This document shows positions 26,337 through 34,498 of a stretch of 64,000 nt of DNA, piece by piece. Below the pieces are notes generated by a model that saw nothing but the letters and a program-made list of their open reading frames with translations, did no database searches and had not been told where the DNA came from. This DNA is from Bryobacteraceae bacterium (lineage in GTDB: Bacteria > Acidobacteriota > Terriglobia > Bryobacterales > Bryobacteraceae). The stretch is taken from positions 186,001 to 250,000 of the forward strand of contig JAWKHH010000004.1 of assembly GCA_041394945.1 (NCBI GenBank). Direction: 5' to 3'. A program made the translations under genes and the position numbers. The first letter of the stretch is position 1; each line of letters starts with the position of its first letter.

Positions 26337-28682
26337 GTGACTATCGCCCCGGACGCCATCCAGGAATTCGCCGCCGCCACGGACAACCAACCGATGGTGT
26401 TCACCGAACGCGAAGCGCTCGCGCTCGTCGCCGAACCGCTGGCGCGGCTAAGGAACGCACCGGCGGACGACCGTTTCGCCTTCGTCGTCGAAGCTCTCGA
26501 TCGAATCCCGTGGGCCCACAGCTATGCGCTCGCCCTCGCGCTGAAGGGTTCCGCGGCGGCGCTTCTCCGTGGTCTCTCGCTGAGCCCGGTGCAAGCCGTG
26601 CGCCTGGTCGAAACCGCTGCCCGGCCGCGCCAGACGTACCCGTTCAAGGCGATTCTCTCGGCGCTCGACGGTATCCACGTGACCCCCGCGTTACGCGACG
26701 CCCTCACCCAACTCCGCGGTTCGGTGGACGAGTGGCACGGCGCGCGCGAAGCCCGCGACATCCACGCCCGTATCGACGCGCTGCTCAATGGCCCTGCCGA
26801 AGAGCCGCCGGTTGCGCCCGTCGCGGCGTGGTCGGCGCAGGTCTTCGCCGAAAGCGACGCATCGCCGCGGCAGCTCGCCTGGCGGGCCCTCTTTCTGCAC
26901 GCGCGCGGGCTCAAGCAATCCACGCCGGCGCGCAAGTGGTGTGCCGAAGCGGTTGCGCTGGCGGACCGCGTCGGCCGCGCCACGGTGATCGAAGCCGCGC
27001 ACCGGTGGCTCGCCCTAGGCCCCATGCCCGGCAATCCGAACGAGCAGGTCCCCGCCGATGAGGCTGACTACCAGAAGGGCTTCATCGCCACCCTCGGCGC
27101 GCTAGGCGACGCGAGTGTCGCGCCGGCCATCGCCGATTTCGCCGCCGCCTGCTTCAGGAAGATTCCGCAGATCGGCGCCGTCTCCCACCGCGTCGGCAAC
27201 GCGTGCCTCTGGGCGCTCGGCGCGATGCCCGGCTTCGACTCCGTCGCGCAGTTGAGCCGGCTCGCCACGCGAGTCAAGTACGACGTCGCCCGGCGCCTCA
27301 TCGAGAAGGCGCTCGACGAAGCGGCCGCCCGCAACAATGTCAGCCGCGACGATCTCGAGGCGATGTCGGTTCCCACCTTCGGGCTCGATGCCGCCGGCGC
27401 CCGCACCGAAACGCTTGGCGAGGCCACGGCGACCCTCGCTATCGTCAACCGCGCCGCCTCCCTCTCGTTGTCCGCTCGCGCCAAGGCGAATCACCCGGAG
27501 GCGGTCCCGGCGCTCAAGAAGGCCGCCAAGGATCTCGACGCTATTCTCGCCACCCAGCGCCTGCGGCTCGAACGAAAGCTGCTCTCTGAAGCGTGGTGCG
27601 ACGCCGCCCGATGGCGCGCCTGGTACGTCGATCACCCGGTCACCGGCGCCTTCGCCCGCGATCTGATCTGGGAAGTCGAAACCACCGGCGCGATCCGCAC
27701 CGCCATCTGGCGCGACGGCGCGCTCGTCGATTGGGCCGGCAACCAAATCGACTCCGCCGCCGGGCGCGTCCGTATCTGGCACCCGATCCGCTCCGACGTA
27801 CAGACCGTCCTCGCGTGGCGCTGCTGGCTCGAAGACCACGGCGTCGTCCAGCCATTCAAACAGGCGCACCGGGAAGTGTATCTCCTCACCGACGCCGAAC
27901 GCGCCGCTGGAACCTACTCCAATCGCTTCGCCGCGCACTTACTCCGGCAGCATCAATTCGCCGCCTTGTGCCGTGACCGCGGATGGCAGTTCAAGCTGAT
28001 GGGCCAATGGGATTCGCACAATACGCCCCACATCGTTCTGCCCCGGCACGGCCTGCGCGCCGAGTATCACGTCGAGTTCCCGGAGACGGAAGAGGTCACC
28101 GCGCACGCCGTCTATCTCACCATCGGCACCGGCCACGTCCAGTTCTTCGACGCCACGGCCAACCCGGATCGGTTCGAGTGGCCGCCCCGCCCGCCGATGC
28201 GCCTCGAAGACGTCCCGCCGCTTGTCTTTACCGAAGTCATGCGCGACATCGACCTCTTCGTCGGAGTCGCGAGCATCGGCGCCGACCCCACCTGGGGCGT
28301 CGAGCGTCCTACGGACCCGCACATCGAATACTGGCGCGGCTACGCGTTCGGCGAACTCACCGAATCCGCAGTCAACCGCCGCGCGACGCTCGAACGTCTG
28401 CTGCCGCGCCTCGCCATCGCCCCGCGCTGCAGCCTCGACGGCCGCTTCCTCATCGTCCGCGGCGATCTCCGCGAGTACCGCATCCACATCGGCAGCGCCA
28501 ACGTCATCATGGAGCCCTCCGGCCGCTACCTCTGCATCGTGCAGGGCGGCGGCGATACGGCCGCACGCGTCGCGCTTCCGTTCGAAGGCGACCGTACCCT
28601 CGCCCTCATCCTGAGCAAAGCCTTCCTCCTCGCCAACGACGCCGTGATCAAGGACCCAACCATCACCCGCCAGTTCCCCTGA
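26337..28682 (+). CDS. DUF4132 (MolR-like) domain protein
   Basis: The 781-residue protein starts at a GTG with a GGAGG site about 8 nt upstream. The first 400 residues are alpha-helical and Ala-rich, suggesting HEAT-like repeats. The second half carries the DUF4132 core: FKQAHREVYLLTDAE, SNRFAAHLLRQHQFAALCRDRGW, and a C-terminal segment with YRIHIGSANVIMEPSGRYLCIV. E. coli MolR-type DUF4132 proteins are encoded beside MoxR ATPase, vWA and SWIM genes and have been proposed to belong to conflict systems. No MoxR or vWA gene is seen here. Biochemical role unknown. Confidence 0.82.
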   Translation: MTIAPDAIQEFAAATDNQPMVFTEREALALVAEPLARLRNAPADDRFAFVVEALDRIPWAHSYALALALKGSAAALLRGLSLSPVQAVRLVETAARPRQTYPFKAILSALDGIHVTPALRDALTQLRGSVDEWHGAREARDIHARIDALLNGPAEEPPVAPVAAWSAQVFAESDASPRQLAWRALFLHARGLKQSTPARKWCAEAVALADRVGRATVIEAAHRWLALGPMPGNPNEQVPADEADYQKGFIATLGALGDASVAPAIADFAAACFRKIPQIGAVSHRVGNACLWALGAMPGFDSVAQLSRLATRVKYDVARRLIEKALDEAAARNNVSRDDLEAMSVPTFGLDAAGARTETLGEATATLAIVNRAASLSLSARAKANHPEAVPALKKAAKDLDAILATQRLRLERKLLSEAWCDAARWRAWYVDHPVTGAFARDLIWEVETTGAIRTAIWRDGALVDWAGNQIDSAAGRVRIWHPIRSDVQTVLAWRCWLEDHGVVQPFKQAHREVYLLTDAERAAGTYSNRFAAHLLRQHQFAALCRDRGWQFKLMGQWDSHNTPHIVLPRHGLRAEYHVEFPETEEVTAHAVYLTIGTGHVQFFDATANPDRFEWPPRPPMRLEDVPPLVFTEVMRDIDLFVGVASIGADPTWGVERPTDPHIEYWRGYAFGELTESAVNRRATLERLLPRLAIAPRCSLDGRFLIVRGDLREYRIHIGSANVIMEPSGRYLCIVQGGGDTAARVALPFEGDRTLALILSKAFLLANDAVIKDPTITRQFP

Positions 28683-28684
28683 TC

Positions 28685-28690
28685 TATACT
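28685..28690 (+). promoter_or_regulatory. Putative -10 box TATACT for a leaderless transcript
   Basis: TATACT ends exactly 7 nt before the GTG of the amidohydrolase, as at the fucosidase gene. It begins two bases after the upstream stop codon. No Shine-Dalgarno sequence fits in the gap. Confidence 0.5.
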
Positions 28691-28697
28691 GGCAACC

Positions 28698-29642
28698 GTG
28701 ACCCGTCGCACCTTCGCCGCAGCCACCGCCACCGCGGCCGCCATGCCCGCCGCCGACCCCATCCCTGTCATCGATACGCATATCCATCTCTTCGATACCG
28801 CGCGCCCGCAAGGCATCCCGTGGCCGCCCAAGAGCGACGCCATCCGCTACAAGACGGCCCTCCCGCCGCGATACCGTCAACTCACCAAGGCGCTCAACGT
28901 CCGCGGCGCCATCGAAGTGGAGTGCAGCCCCTGGTTCGACGACAACCAATGGGTGCTCGACGTGATGGCCAAGGAGAAGATCATGGTGGGTACGATCGGC
29001 AACCTCGAGCCCGCCGACGCCGACTTCGCGAAACACCTCGAACGCTTCCACAAAAACCCGCTTTTCCTCGGAGTCCGCTACGGCAACCTCTGGGGCAAGG
29101 ATATCCACGATCAGCTCCCCAAGCCCGCCTTCGCCGACGGTCTCAAGCGTCTCGCTGCCGCCGGACTTACGCTCGACACCGCCAATCCCACCGTGCGGCT
29201 GCTCCAGGACCTGATCCGCGTCTCCGATATCGCGCCCACGCTCCGCATCGTGATCGATCACCTGCCGAAGCTCGCCACGCCTGCGCCCGGTCCGCAGCGC
29301 AAGGCTTATGAGGCGGCGCTCATCGAAATCGGCAGACGCAAGCAGATTTACGTGAAGCTATCGGCGGTGCTGCTCGAAAAGGATGGCAATGTGTCGCATA
29401 ACCTGGACGACTACCGCCCCAAGCTCGACGAGTTGTTCGGCGTCTTCGGTGAGGACCGCGTCCTCTACGGCAGTGACTGGCCGAACAGCGAACCGCTCGG
29501 CCCCTACCCGGACATCATCGCCATCGTACAGAAATACTTCGCGGCCAAACCGCGCGCCGTCGCTGAGAAGTATTTCTGGAAGAACTCCGTGGCCGCCTAC
29601 CGCTGGGTCCACCGGGACGCGAGCCAGCCGAAGCTCGCCTAG
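28698..29642 (+). CDS. Tat-exported amidohydrolase (amidohydrolase 2 family)
   Basis: The 314-residue protein begins with a twin-arginine signal (MTRRTFAAATATAAA). The mature enzyme starts with VIDTHIHLFD, giving the metal-binding His28-x-His30, and continues with the TIM-barrel features LGVRYGN, VIDHLPKLA (His), VKLSAV and the terminal LYGSDWPNSEP, whose Asp is a catalytic metal ligand. This subgroup hydrolyses lactones or decarboxylates ring acids, for example sugar lactones; the substrate is unknown. The start is fixed by the Tat signal and by TATACT 7 nt upstream. Confidence 0.93.
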   Translation: MTRRTFAAATATAAAMPAADPIPVIDTHIHLFDTARPQGIPWPPKSDAIRYKTALPPRYRQLTKALNVRGAIEVECSPWFDDNQWVLDVMAKEKIMVGTIGNLEPADADFAKHLERFHKNPLFLGVRYGNLWGKDIHDQLPKPAFADGLKRLAAAGLTLDTANPTVRLLQDLIRVSDIAPTLRIVIDHLPKLATPAPGPQRKAYEAALIEIGRRKQIYVKLSAVLLEKDGNVSHNLDDYRPKLDELFGVFGEDRVLYGSDWPNSEPLGPYPDIIAIVQKYFAAKPRAVAEKYFWKNSVAAYRWVHRDASQPKLA

Positions 29643-29700
29643 TCGAAGTCCAGTCGCGAGATCGCAACCGCGGCCTCATCCCGCATTCACACCCGGGGGC

Positions 29701-29706
29701 GATACT
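29701..29706 (+). promoter_or_regulatory. Possible -10 box GATACT
   Basis: GATACT ends 5 nt before the ATG of the glycerophosphodiesterase gene. It resembles the other start-proximal boxes in this window, but the spacing is the shortest and there is no -35. Confidence 0.28.
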
Positions 29707-29711
29707 GAAAC

Positions 29712-30482
29712 ATGCGCTTCGCCCTCGCCGTTCTCCTCGCCTTCACCGCCGTCCACGCTGAGAACGCCGTCCGCCTCATCGCGCATCGCGGCGGAGTCGT
29801 CTCCGAGGCGTTCGCCGAAAACAGCCCGGCGAGCCTCGAGGAAGCCGTGCGCCGCGGCTACTGGATGATCGAAGTGGACGTGCGCGAATCGAAAGACGGC
29901 GTCCTCGTCGTCCAGCACGATCCGGACTTCGAACGCTTCTACGGCGTGAAGCGGAACGTCGCCGGCATGACTTGGGATGAAATCGCGAAGTTGCGCGCCA
30001 CGCCCGGCAACACCCGCCCCATGACCTTCCGTGAACTCTGCGAGCGCGCCAAGGGCCGCCTCCGTCTGATGATCGATACCAAGGAGCCCGCCCACACGGA
30101 TGCCTTCTACCGCGAAATGGAAAGCGCCATGCGCTCCAACGGGCTGCTTGACGCCGCCTACTTCATCGGAACCGAAGAAAGCCGCCGCTGGTTCGCCGGC
30201 AAGGCCCGCATCTCCGCGACGGCCGAGGAACTCCGCAAGCTCCACGCCGCCGGCAAGCCCGTCGAGCGGGCCTACTTTCTCTTCGAATGGGGCACGATGA
30301 CGCGCGAGTCCGTCGAATGGTGCCAGGCCCGCGCGATCCCGGTGGTCCCCTCGATCAACACGTTCCACTACCGCGGGGACCGGCCGATCGAGCGCGGCAA
30401 GGCCGATATCGAACGGCTCCGCTCCTGGGGCGTCACCGAGTTCCAGATCGATTCCGTCTACGACCCGGTGCTCACCCGGTAG
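29712..30482 (+). CDS. Exported glycerophosphodiester phosphodiesterase
   Basis: A 256-residue GDPD-family TIM-barrel enzyme with a Sec signal peptide (MRFALAVLLAFTAVHA). The catalytic residues are visible: His25-Arg26 in LIAHRGG, Glu54 and Asp56 in IEVDVRESKDG, and His69 in VVQHDPDF. Glu and Lys of the later LMIDTKE strand are also typical. It cleaves glycerophosphodiesters, or related phosphodiesters, outside the cytoplasm to recover glycerol phosphate. Its stop codon abuts the stop of the convergent SBBP gene. Confidence 0.94.
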   Translation: MRFALAVLLAFTAVHAENAVRLIAHRGGVVSEAFAENSPASLEEAVRRGYWMIEVDVRESKDGVLVVQHDPDFERFYGVKRNVAGMTWDEIAKLRATPGNTRPMTFRELCERAKGRLRLMIDTKEPAHTDAFYREMESAMRSNGLLDAAYFIGTEESRRWFAGKARISATAEELRKLHAAGKPVERAYFLFEWGTMTRESVEWCQARAIPVVPSINTFHYRGDRPIERGKADIERLRSWGVTEFQIDSVYDPVLTR

Positions 30483-33400
30483 CTATTGCGGCTGCACGCG
30501 GTAGAACCCCACCGGCCGCCATGCCGACGTCCCGCTCGCGCTCTGAACGGCGCTGAATACCACTCGGCTTCCCGAGAATCTGGGCAGGAATCGGACGTTC
30601 ACCGCCAGCCGCAGTAACGCATCGATCGCGGAAGGCTGCGGCCCCGTGTCCTCGATCCGGCACTGCCGGTTCTGAATCGCGCCGCCGCTACCCAACGCCA
30701 GCGGATTCATATAGCCCGTGGCCTCGTCGTTCACCAGCAGGATCGTGTTGCTCGCCCGGTGATACCCGAAGTAGCAGGCGTTCTTCGGATCGAGCGTGTC
30801 ATTGATAAGCACGGAAACCGCTTGGATGTTCGACGCGCCGGTCTCGTCCCGGGCCACGAACTGGAACACGTCCCGGTCGAACCCGGCCACCTCCGGGCTT
30901 TCGAGAAACACGCGCGGCGACCCCGGGGGGATCATGTTCAGTCCGGTGACACCCGCCGGGCTGAGCGTCGCTTGCGCCCCGCCGCTACTCGTCACGCTCT
31001 CGTAGACCGCCTGGGAGCGTAGCGCCGAAGCGCCCAACAGAAGCAGGCCCGGCTTCAGTTCCATGAGATTTTCGTCGGTCGTCACGGTCGACGCCTGCAG
31101 ATCGATCTGGCACGCGCCCGCCGTCAATATGCCCGCGGCTCCAGGCACACCAGACGCCGGTTGCCCGCCTTCGAGCGTGAGCGTGTTCGTGCTCCGGCGA
31201 TAGGCGAACTCACATCGTTCCGGATCGTCGCGCCACGCCCCGATGCGCACCCGGATCTCCTCGATATTGCCGCCGCTCACCGGGTCGGCGGCGCGGAAAT
31301 GCCAAACTGTTCGCGGTGTGGAGAAGAACGGTCCGCCCACCGCTTCGGTCGTAATCTCGTATGGCAGCACCACCGGCAGACGTGGATGAATCGGACCCAG
31401 AAGAGCCGTGAACGTAGCCACTCGCTCGGCGGTCGGGTTCTCGATGAATATCTGGCGTCCCCGCAGCGTCAAACGGTCGTTGAACGAAACCGTGTAAGTG
31501 ACCTCGCCAGGACCGGACGACTCGGCCGGCGGCGTGAGTATCCGCGCTCCGCTCCCGGTCGCTCGCCACCGGCAGCCGGGTTGCGTTTCCACGTCGAACC
31601 GTCCGGTGCCGCCGAAGTAGTCGTAGGAACGCGCTCCGGGGGTAACACGATATGTGCAGGCGGCTGCTGGAGTGCCTTCCGCTTCCTGCTGCGCAACGAG
31701 CAGCGAAACTCCGCCGAATGCGAACCCTCCGGCGCGGGCGGAGAGTGTCGTGTTCGCCGTCACGGACAACTGCGCCGTTCGCGGACCCACGCCGCTCGAA
31801 GGCGTGAGCGTCAACCAGTCCGTCCCCGGTATGTCCCTCTGCGCGTTCCAGGCGCACCCATCGGCGGCAGCCACCGTCACCGGGACCGTCGCCGCCTGCG
31901 CGCCGAACTGCACCCGGTCCGTCCCACCTTGGAAGCGAATTCCGCACGCGCCCCGGCGGATGTTCACGGTTCCAGGCGCCGGCCCCAGTTCGAGATCGTA
32001 GGCGACCCCGATCGGCGACGTGCCCACCGCCGTCAGTATGAATGCCGCCGGACCCACGCCCGGCGTCCCGGCCGTCTGTTGCAGTGTGAACCATGGCGGC
32101 AGCGACGACGGAACCTGCCACGCGCATCCGTCCTCGGTGTTCAACTGCAGCACTTCCATCGTGCCCGGCGTGCCCAGCCGGACGACGGGCGGGTTGAAAG
32201 TGTACATGCACCCCGCCGCGGGCTGCGTCACCGTCACGCTGGTTCCGCCGGGCGATATCGTCAGCACCGCGCTACGCGCCGGACCCGGATTCGGCGGCGC
32301 TGTGACCCCGATGCCTTCAATGCCGGCGCCTGACGTTCGCCCCACCGTCAGCCAGGATGCCGCCGCCGGAATCCCGAGCGTCCAGTTGCAGTCGCCCGGG
32401 CTCCGGACCTTGAGCACCGCTCCCGCACCCGTCCCGCGCAGCACTACGGTTCGCCCGTCCGCCGACGGGTCCGCCCAGAACTCCGGCATGCACAGTCCGG
32501 ACCCGGCACGTACCCGCGCGTAGAATCCGAGATTGCCCGGGTCCGGCGTCGCTCCGCCCGCGGACTCGGTCGAAATCCGCCGGTCCGCCGGGAACCGGAT
32601 ATTCGAGACGCCGCCGGCGACATACATATGATTAGCGACGTCGGCGGGATCGATCGCGATCCCGTTAATCGCCTCGCCGATAAGCGAGGACCCCATCGGG
32701 AGCAGAGTCGAAAACTCGAATCCGTAATTCGGATTCGCGCGAATCCACGCCAGGAACTGTCCGGACTGCGGTCCATTGAACAGCGGGTTCACCACCGGAA
32801 AACCCGCCGGGTCCGCATTGCCGGCCACCACGATGGACTGCGCATTGACAGCGGCGATCGCGCTTACCGAATCGATGCCGGCGCCTCCCAGGTAGGTGGC
32901 CATCGTCACCGCCGAGCCACTGCTGTTCAGCACCGCGGCGAATCCGTCCAGGATTCCTTGCAGGGTGCCCTGCACCGCGCTCGCTACTGGCAGGTCGGCC
33001 GACGACGTGGATCCGCCGATAATCGCGGCGTTCCCGTCGAGCGCGATCGCATTGACGCTGTCGGTCCCGGATCCGCCGTAGTAGGTGAAGTAGATCTTCG
33101 CCGAACCAGATGCGTTCAGCCGGGCCACGAAGCCATCCCGGCCTCCAGCGGGCGCCTGCCTCAATGCCCCGGCTGTTGCCAGCCCCACCGAGTCGGTTAC
33201 ACCGGCCGTGAACGCCTCTCCCGACGCGCTCACGGCGATCCCTGTGGCCCAGTCGGCGCCCGAGCCGCCCAGGTAGGTCGCATACTCGAGCGCCGTGCCC
33301 GATGGATTCAGCTTCAGCACAACCGCATCGGCGTCCCCGGCCGGCGCCGGCTGTAATGCGCCGGGCGTAGTCGCAAGGCTGCCGAGAAACGACGCTCCCG

Positions 33401-34484
33401 CCACGTAGGCCGCGCCGGCGGCGTCCACCGCAATCCCTGAGACCCCGGCGTCGACACCCCCGATCCTAGCCGAGTACACCAGGGCTCCGTCCGGCGTCAG
33501 CTTGGCGACGAACGCACCGGCCCCACTCGACAGCGTGGCGCCGGGAAAGTCCGCCGAACTCGTCGCGCCAGCTACGTATGCGTTTCCGGCCGCGTCCAGC
33601 GCCACAGCCCCCGCCGCCTCCTGATCCGACCCGCCCAGGTAGGTGAAGAAGCGCGTCCCCGACGGCGATGTCCTCAGAATGAATGCATCGTCGTTGCCAC
33701 GCGGCGAACTCTGAAAGGCATTCACCACGGGCAGATCCACTGACTTTGTGTAGCCCACCATCACCAGTTCACCCGAGACAGGCCGGTAGGCGATGTCTGC
33801 AACCGGGTCTGCGTTCGACCCGCCCACGTACTTCGCGAATACCATCTCTGGATCGATCACCAGCTCCCGCCCGCGGTCATACGCGCCCAGAGCGATCGAC
33901 ACCGCGCCCCCATCGCCCAGCACATACTGGCTCTCCACCGCCCGCCGCTCACCACCCGCCATCTGATACGCCACCGGCGCCACCCACCTCATCCCGCCCG
34001 CGCGCAACGACCCGTCCGCCGCCAGCTCCGCTCCCGGGATCCGAAACCGGACCTGCCCCGCGTCCGCCCCCGGCGCGATGACGAAGTCATGCTCGATCGT
34101 CCCCGCCGCGCTCTCGTAATACCGTACGTCCACGCCCTGCCACACGCCGCGCACCGCCACGCTCCGGTAGTGGCTCAGCCCGCGAATCCACCGCGCGCGA
34201 TCGTTCCCCACGAAGTAGTTGCTCCGGTCGGCCGTCTCCTCCAGCCCCTCCATCGCCGCGTCCCCGCGCGCGCCTGCGAACTCCATCGTCACCACTCGCG
34301 GCGCTTCGCCCGCTGCCCCGAACGTCACCGCCGTCGCCGACGCGGGATGCAGGTACAAGTGATACCCCGGCCCCCGCGCGAAGAACCGCACCTCGCCGCG
34401 CACCTGCCCGCGGTTCTCCTCGAACCACATTCCCTCGGCGTGCGCCGCCGCGGCCACCGCGATCATCGCTGCCAACGTCCTCAT
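30483..34484 (-). CDS. Giant secreted SBBP beta-propeller protein with BACON-like domains
   Basis: The ATG at 34484 has a GGAG site 7-8 nt upstream and a clean signal peptide (MRTLAAMIAVAAAAHA); the earlier ATG at 34502 overlaps the preceding stop and is a weaker choice. The 1333-residue protein opens with WFEENRGQ, the N-terminal domain common in SBBP proteins. About five SBBP blades follow (TYLGGSGADWATGIAVSASGEAFTAG and similar), then several BACON-like beta-sandwich units each containing C-x-W, and two C-terminal modules with a conserved cysteine pair. It is the last gene of a three-paralogue operon. Likely an extracellular or surface adhesion or carbohydrate-contact protein. Confidence 0.9.
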   Translation of the reverse strand: MRTLAAMIAVAAAAHAEGMWFEENRGQVRGEVRFFARGPGYHLYLHPASATAVTFGAAGEAPRVVTMEFAGARGDAAMEGLEETADRSNYFVGNDRARWIRGLSHYRSVAVRGVWQGVDVRYYESAAGTIEHDFVIAPGADAGQVRFRIPGAELAADGSLRAGGMRWVAPVAYQMAGGERRAVESQYVLGDGGAVSIALGAYDRGRELVIDPEMVFAKYVGGSNADPVADIAYRPVSGELVMVGYTKSVDLPVVNAFQSSPRGNDDAFILRTSPSGTRFFTYLGGSDQEAAGAVALDAAGNAYVAGATSSADFPGATLSSGAGAFVAKLTPDGALVYSARIGGVDAGVSGIAVDAAGAAYVAGASFLGSLATTPGALQPAPAGDADAVVLKLNPSGTALEYATYLGGSGADWATGIAVSASGEAFTAGVTDSVGLATAGALRQAPAGGRDGFVARLNASGSAKIYFTYYGGSGTDSVNAIALDGNAAIIGGSTSSADLPVASAVQGTLQGILDGFAAVLNSSGSAVTMATYLGGAGIDSVSAIAAVNAQSIVVAGNADPAGFPVVNPLFNGPQSGQFLAWIRANPNYGFEFSTLLPMGSSLIGEAINGIAIDPADVANHMYVAGGVSNIRFPADRRISTESAGGATPDPGNLGFYARVRAGSGLCMPEFWADPSADGRTVVLRGTGAGAVLKVRSPGDCNWTLGIPAAASWLTVGRTSGAGIEGIGVTAPPNPGPARSAVLTISPGGTSVTVTQPAAGCMYTFNPPVVRLGTPGTMEVLQLNTEDGCAWQVPSSLPPWFTLQQTAGTPGVGPAAFILTAVGTSPIGVAYDLELGPAPGTVNIRRGACGIRFQGGTDRVQFGAQAATVPVTVAAADGCAWNAQRDIPGTDWLTLTPSSGVGPRTAQLSVTANTTLSARAGGFAFGGVSLLVAQQEAEGTPAAACTYRVTPGARSYDYFGGTGRFDVETQPGCRWRATGSGARILTPPAESSGPGEVTYTVSFNDRLTLRGRQIFIENPTAERVATFTALLGPIHPRLPVVLPYEITTEAVGGPFFSTPRTVWHFRAADPVSGGNIEEIRVRIGAWRDDPERCEFAYRRSTNTLTLEGGQPASGVPGAAGILTAGACQIDLQASTVTTDENLMELKPGLLLLGASALRSQAVYESVTSSGGAQATLSPAGVTGLNMIPPGSPRVFLESPEVAGFDRDVFQFVARDETGASNIQAVSVLINDTLDPKNACYFGYHRASNTILLVNDEATGYMNPLALGSGGAIQNRQCRIEDTGPQPSAIDALLRLAVNVRFLPRFSGSRVVFSAVQSASGTSAWRPVGFYRVQPQ
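30486..31385 (-). repeat. C-terminal two-Cys module pair of the first SBBP protein
   Basis: Two consecutive modules of roughly 145 residues. The C-terminal copy has VLINDTLDPKNACYFGYHR, then NRQC, then SAWRPVGFYRV. The inner copy is degenerate but keeps C-x-x-x-YRRST and a second Cys (GACQI). The boundaries are approximate. Confidence 0.75.
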
Positions 34485-34498
34485 TGGTATCTCCAGCT

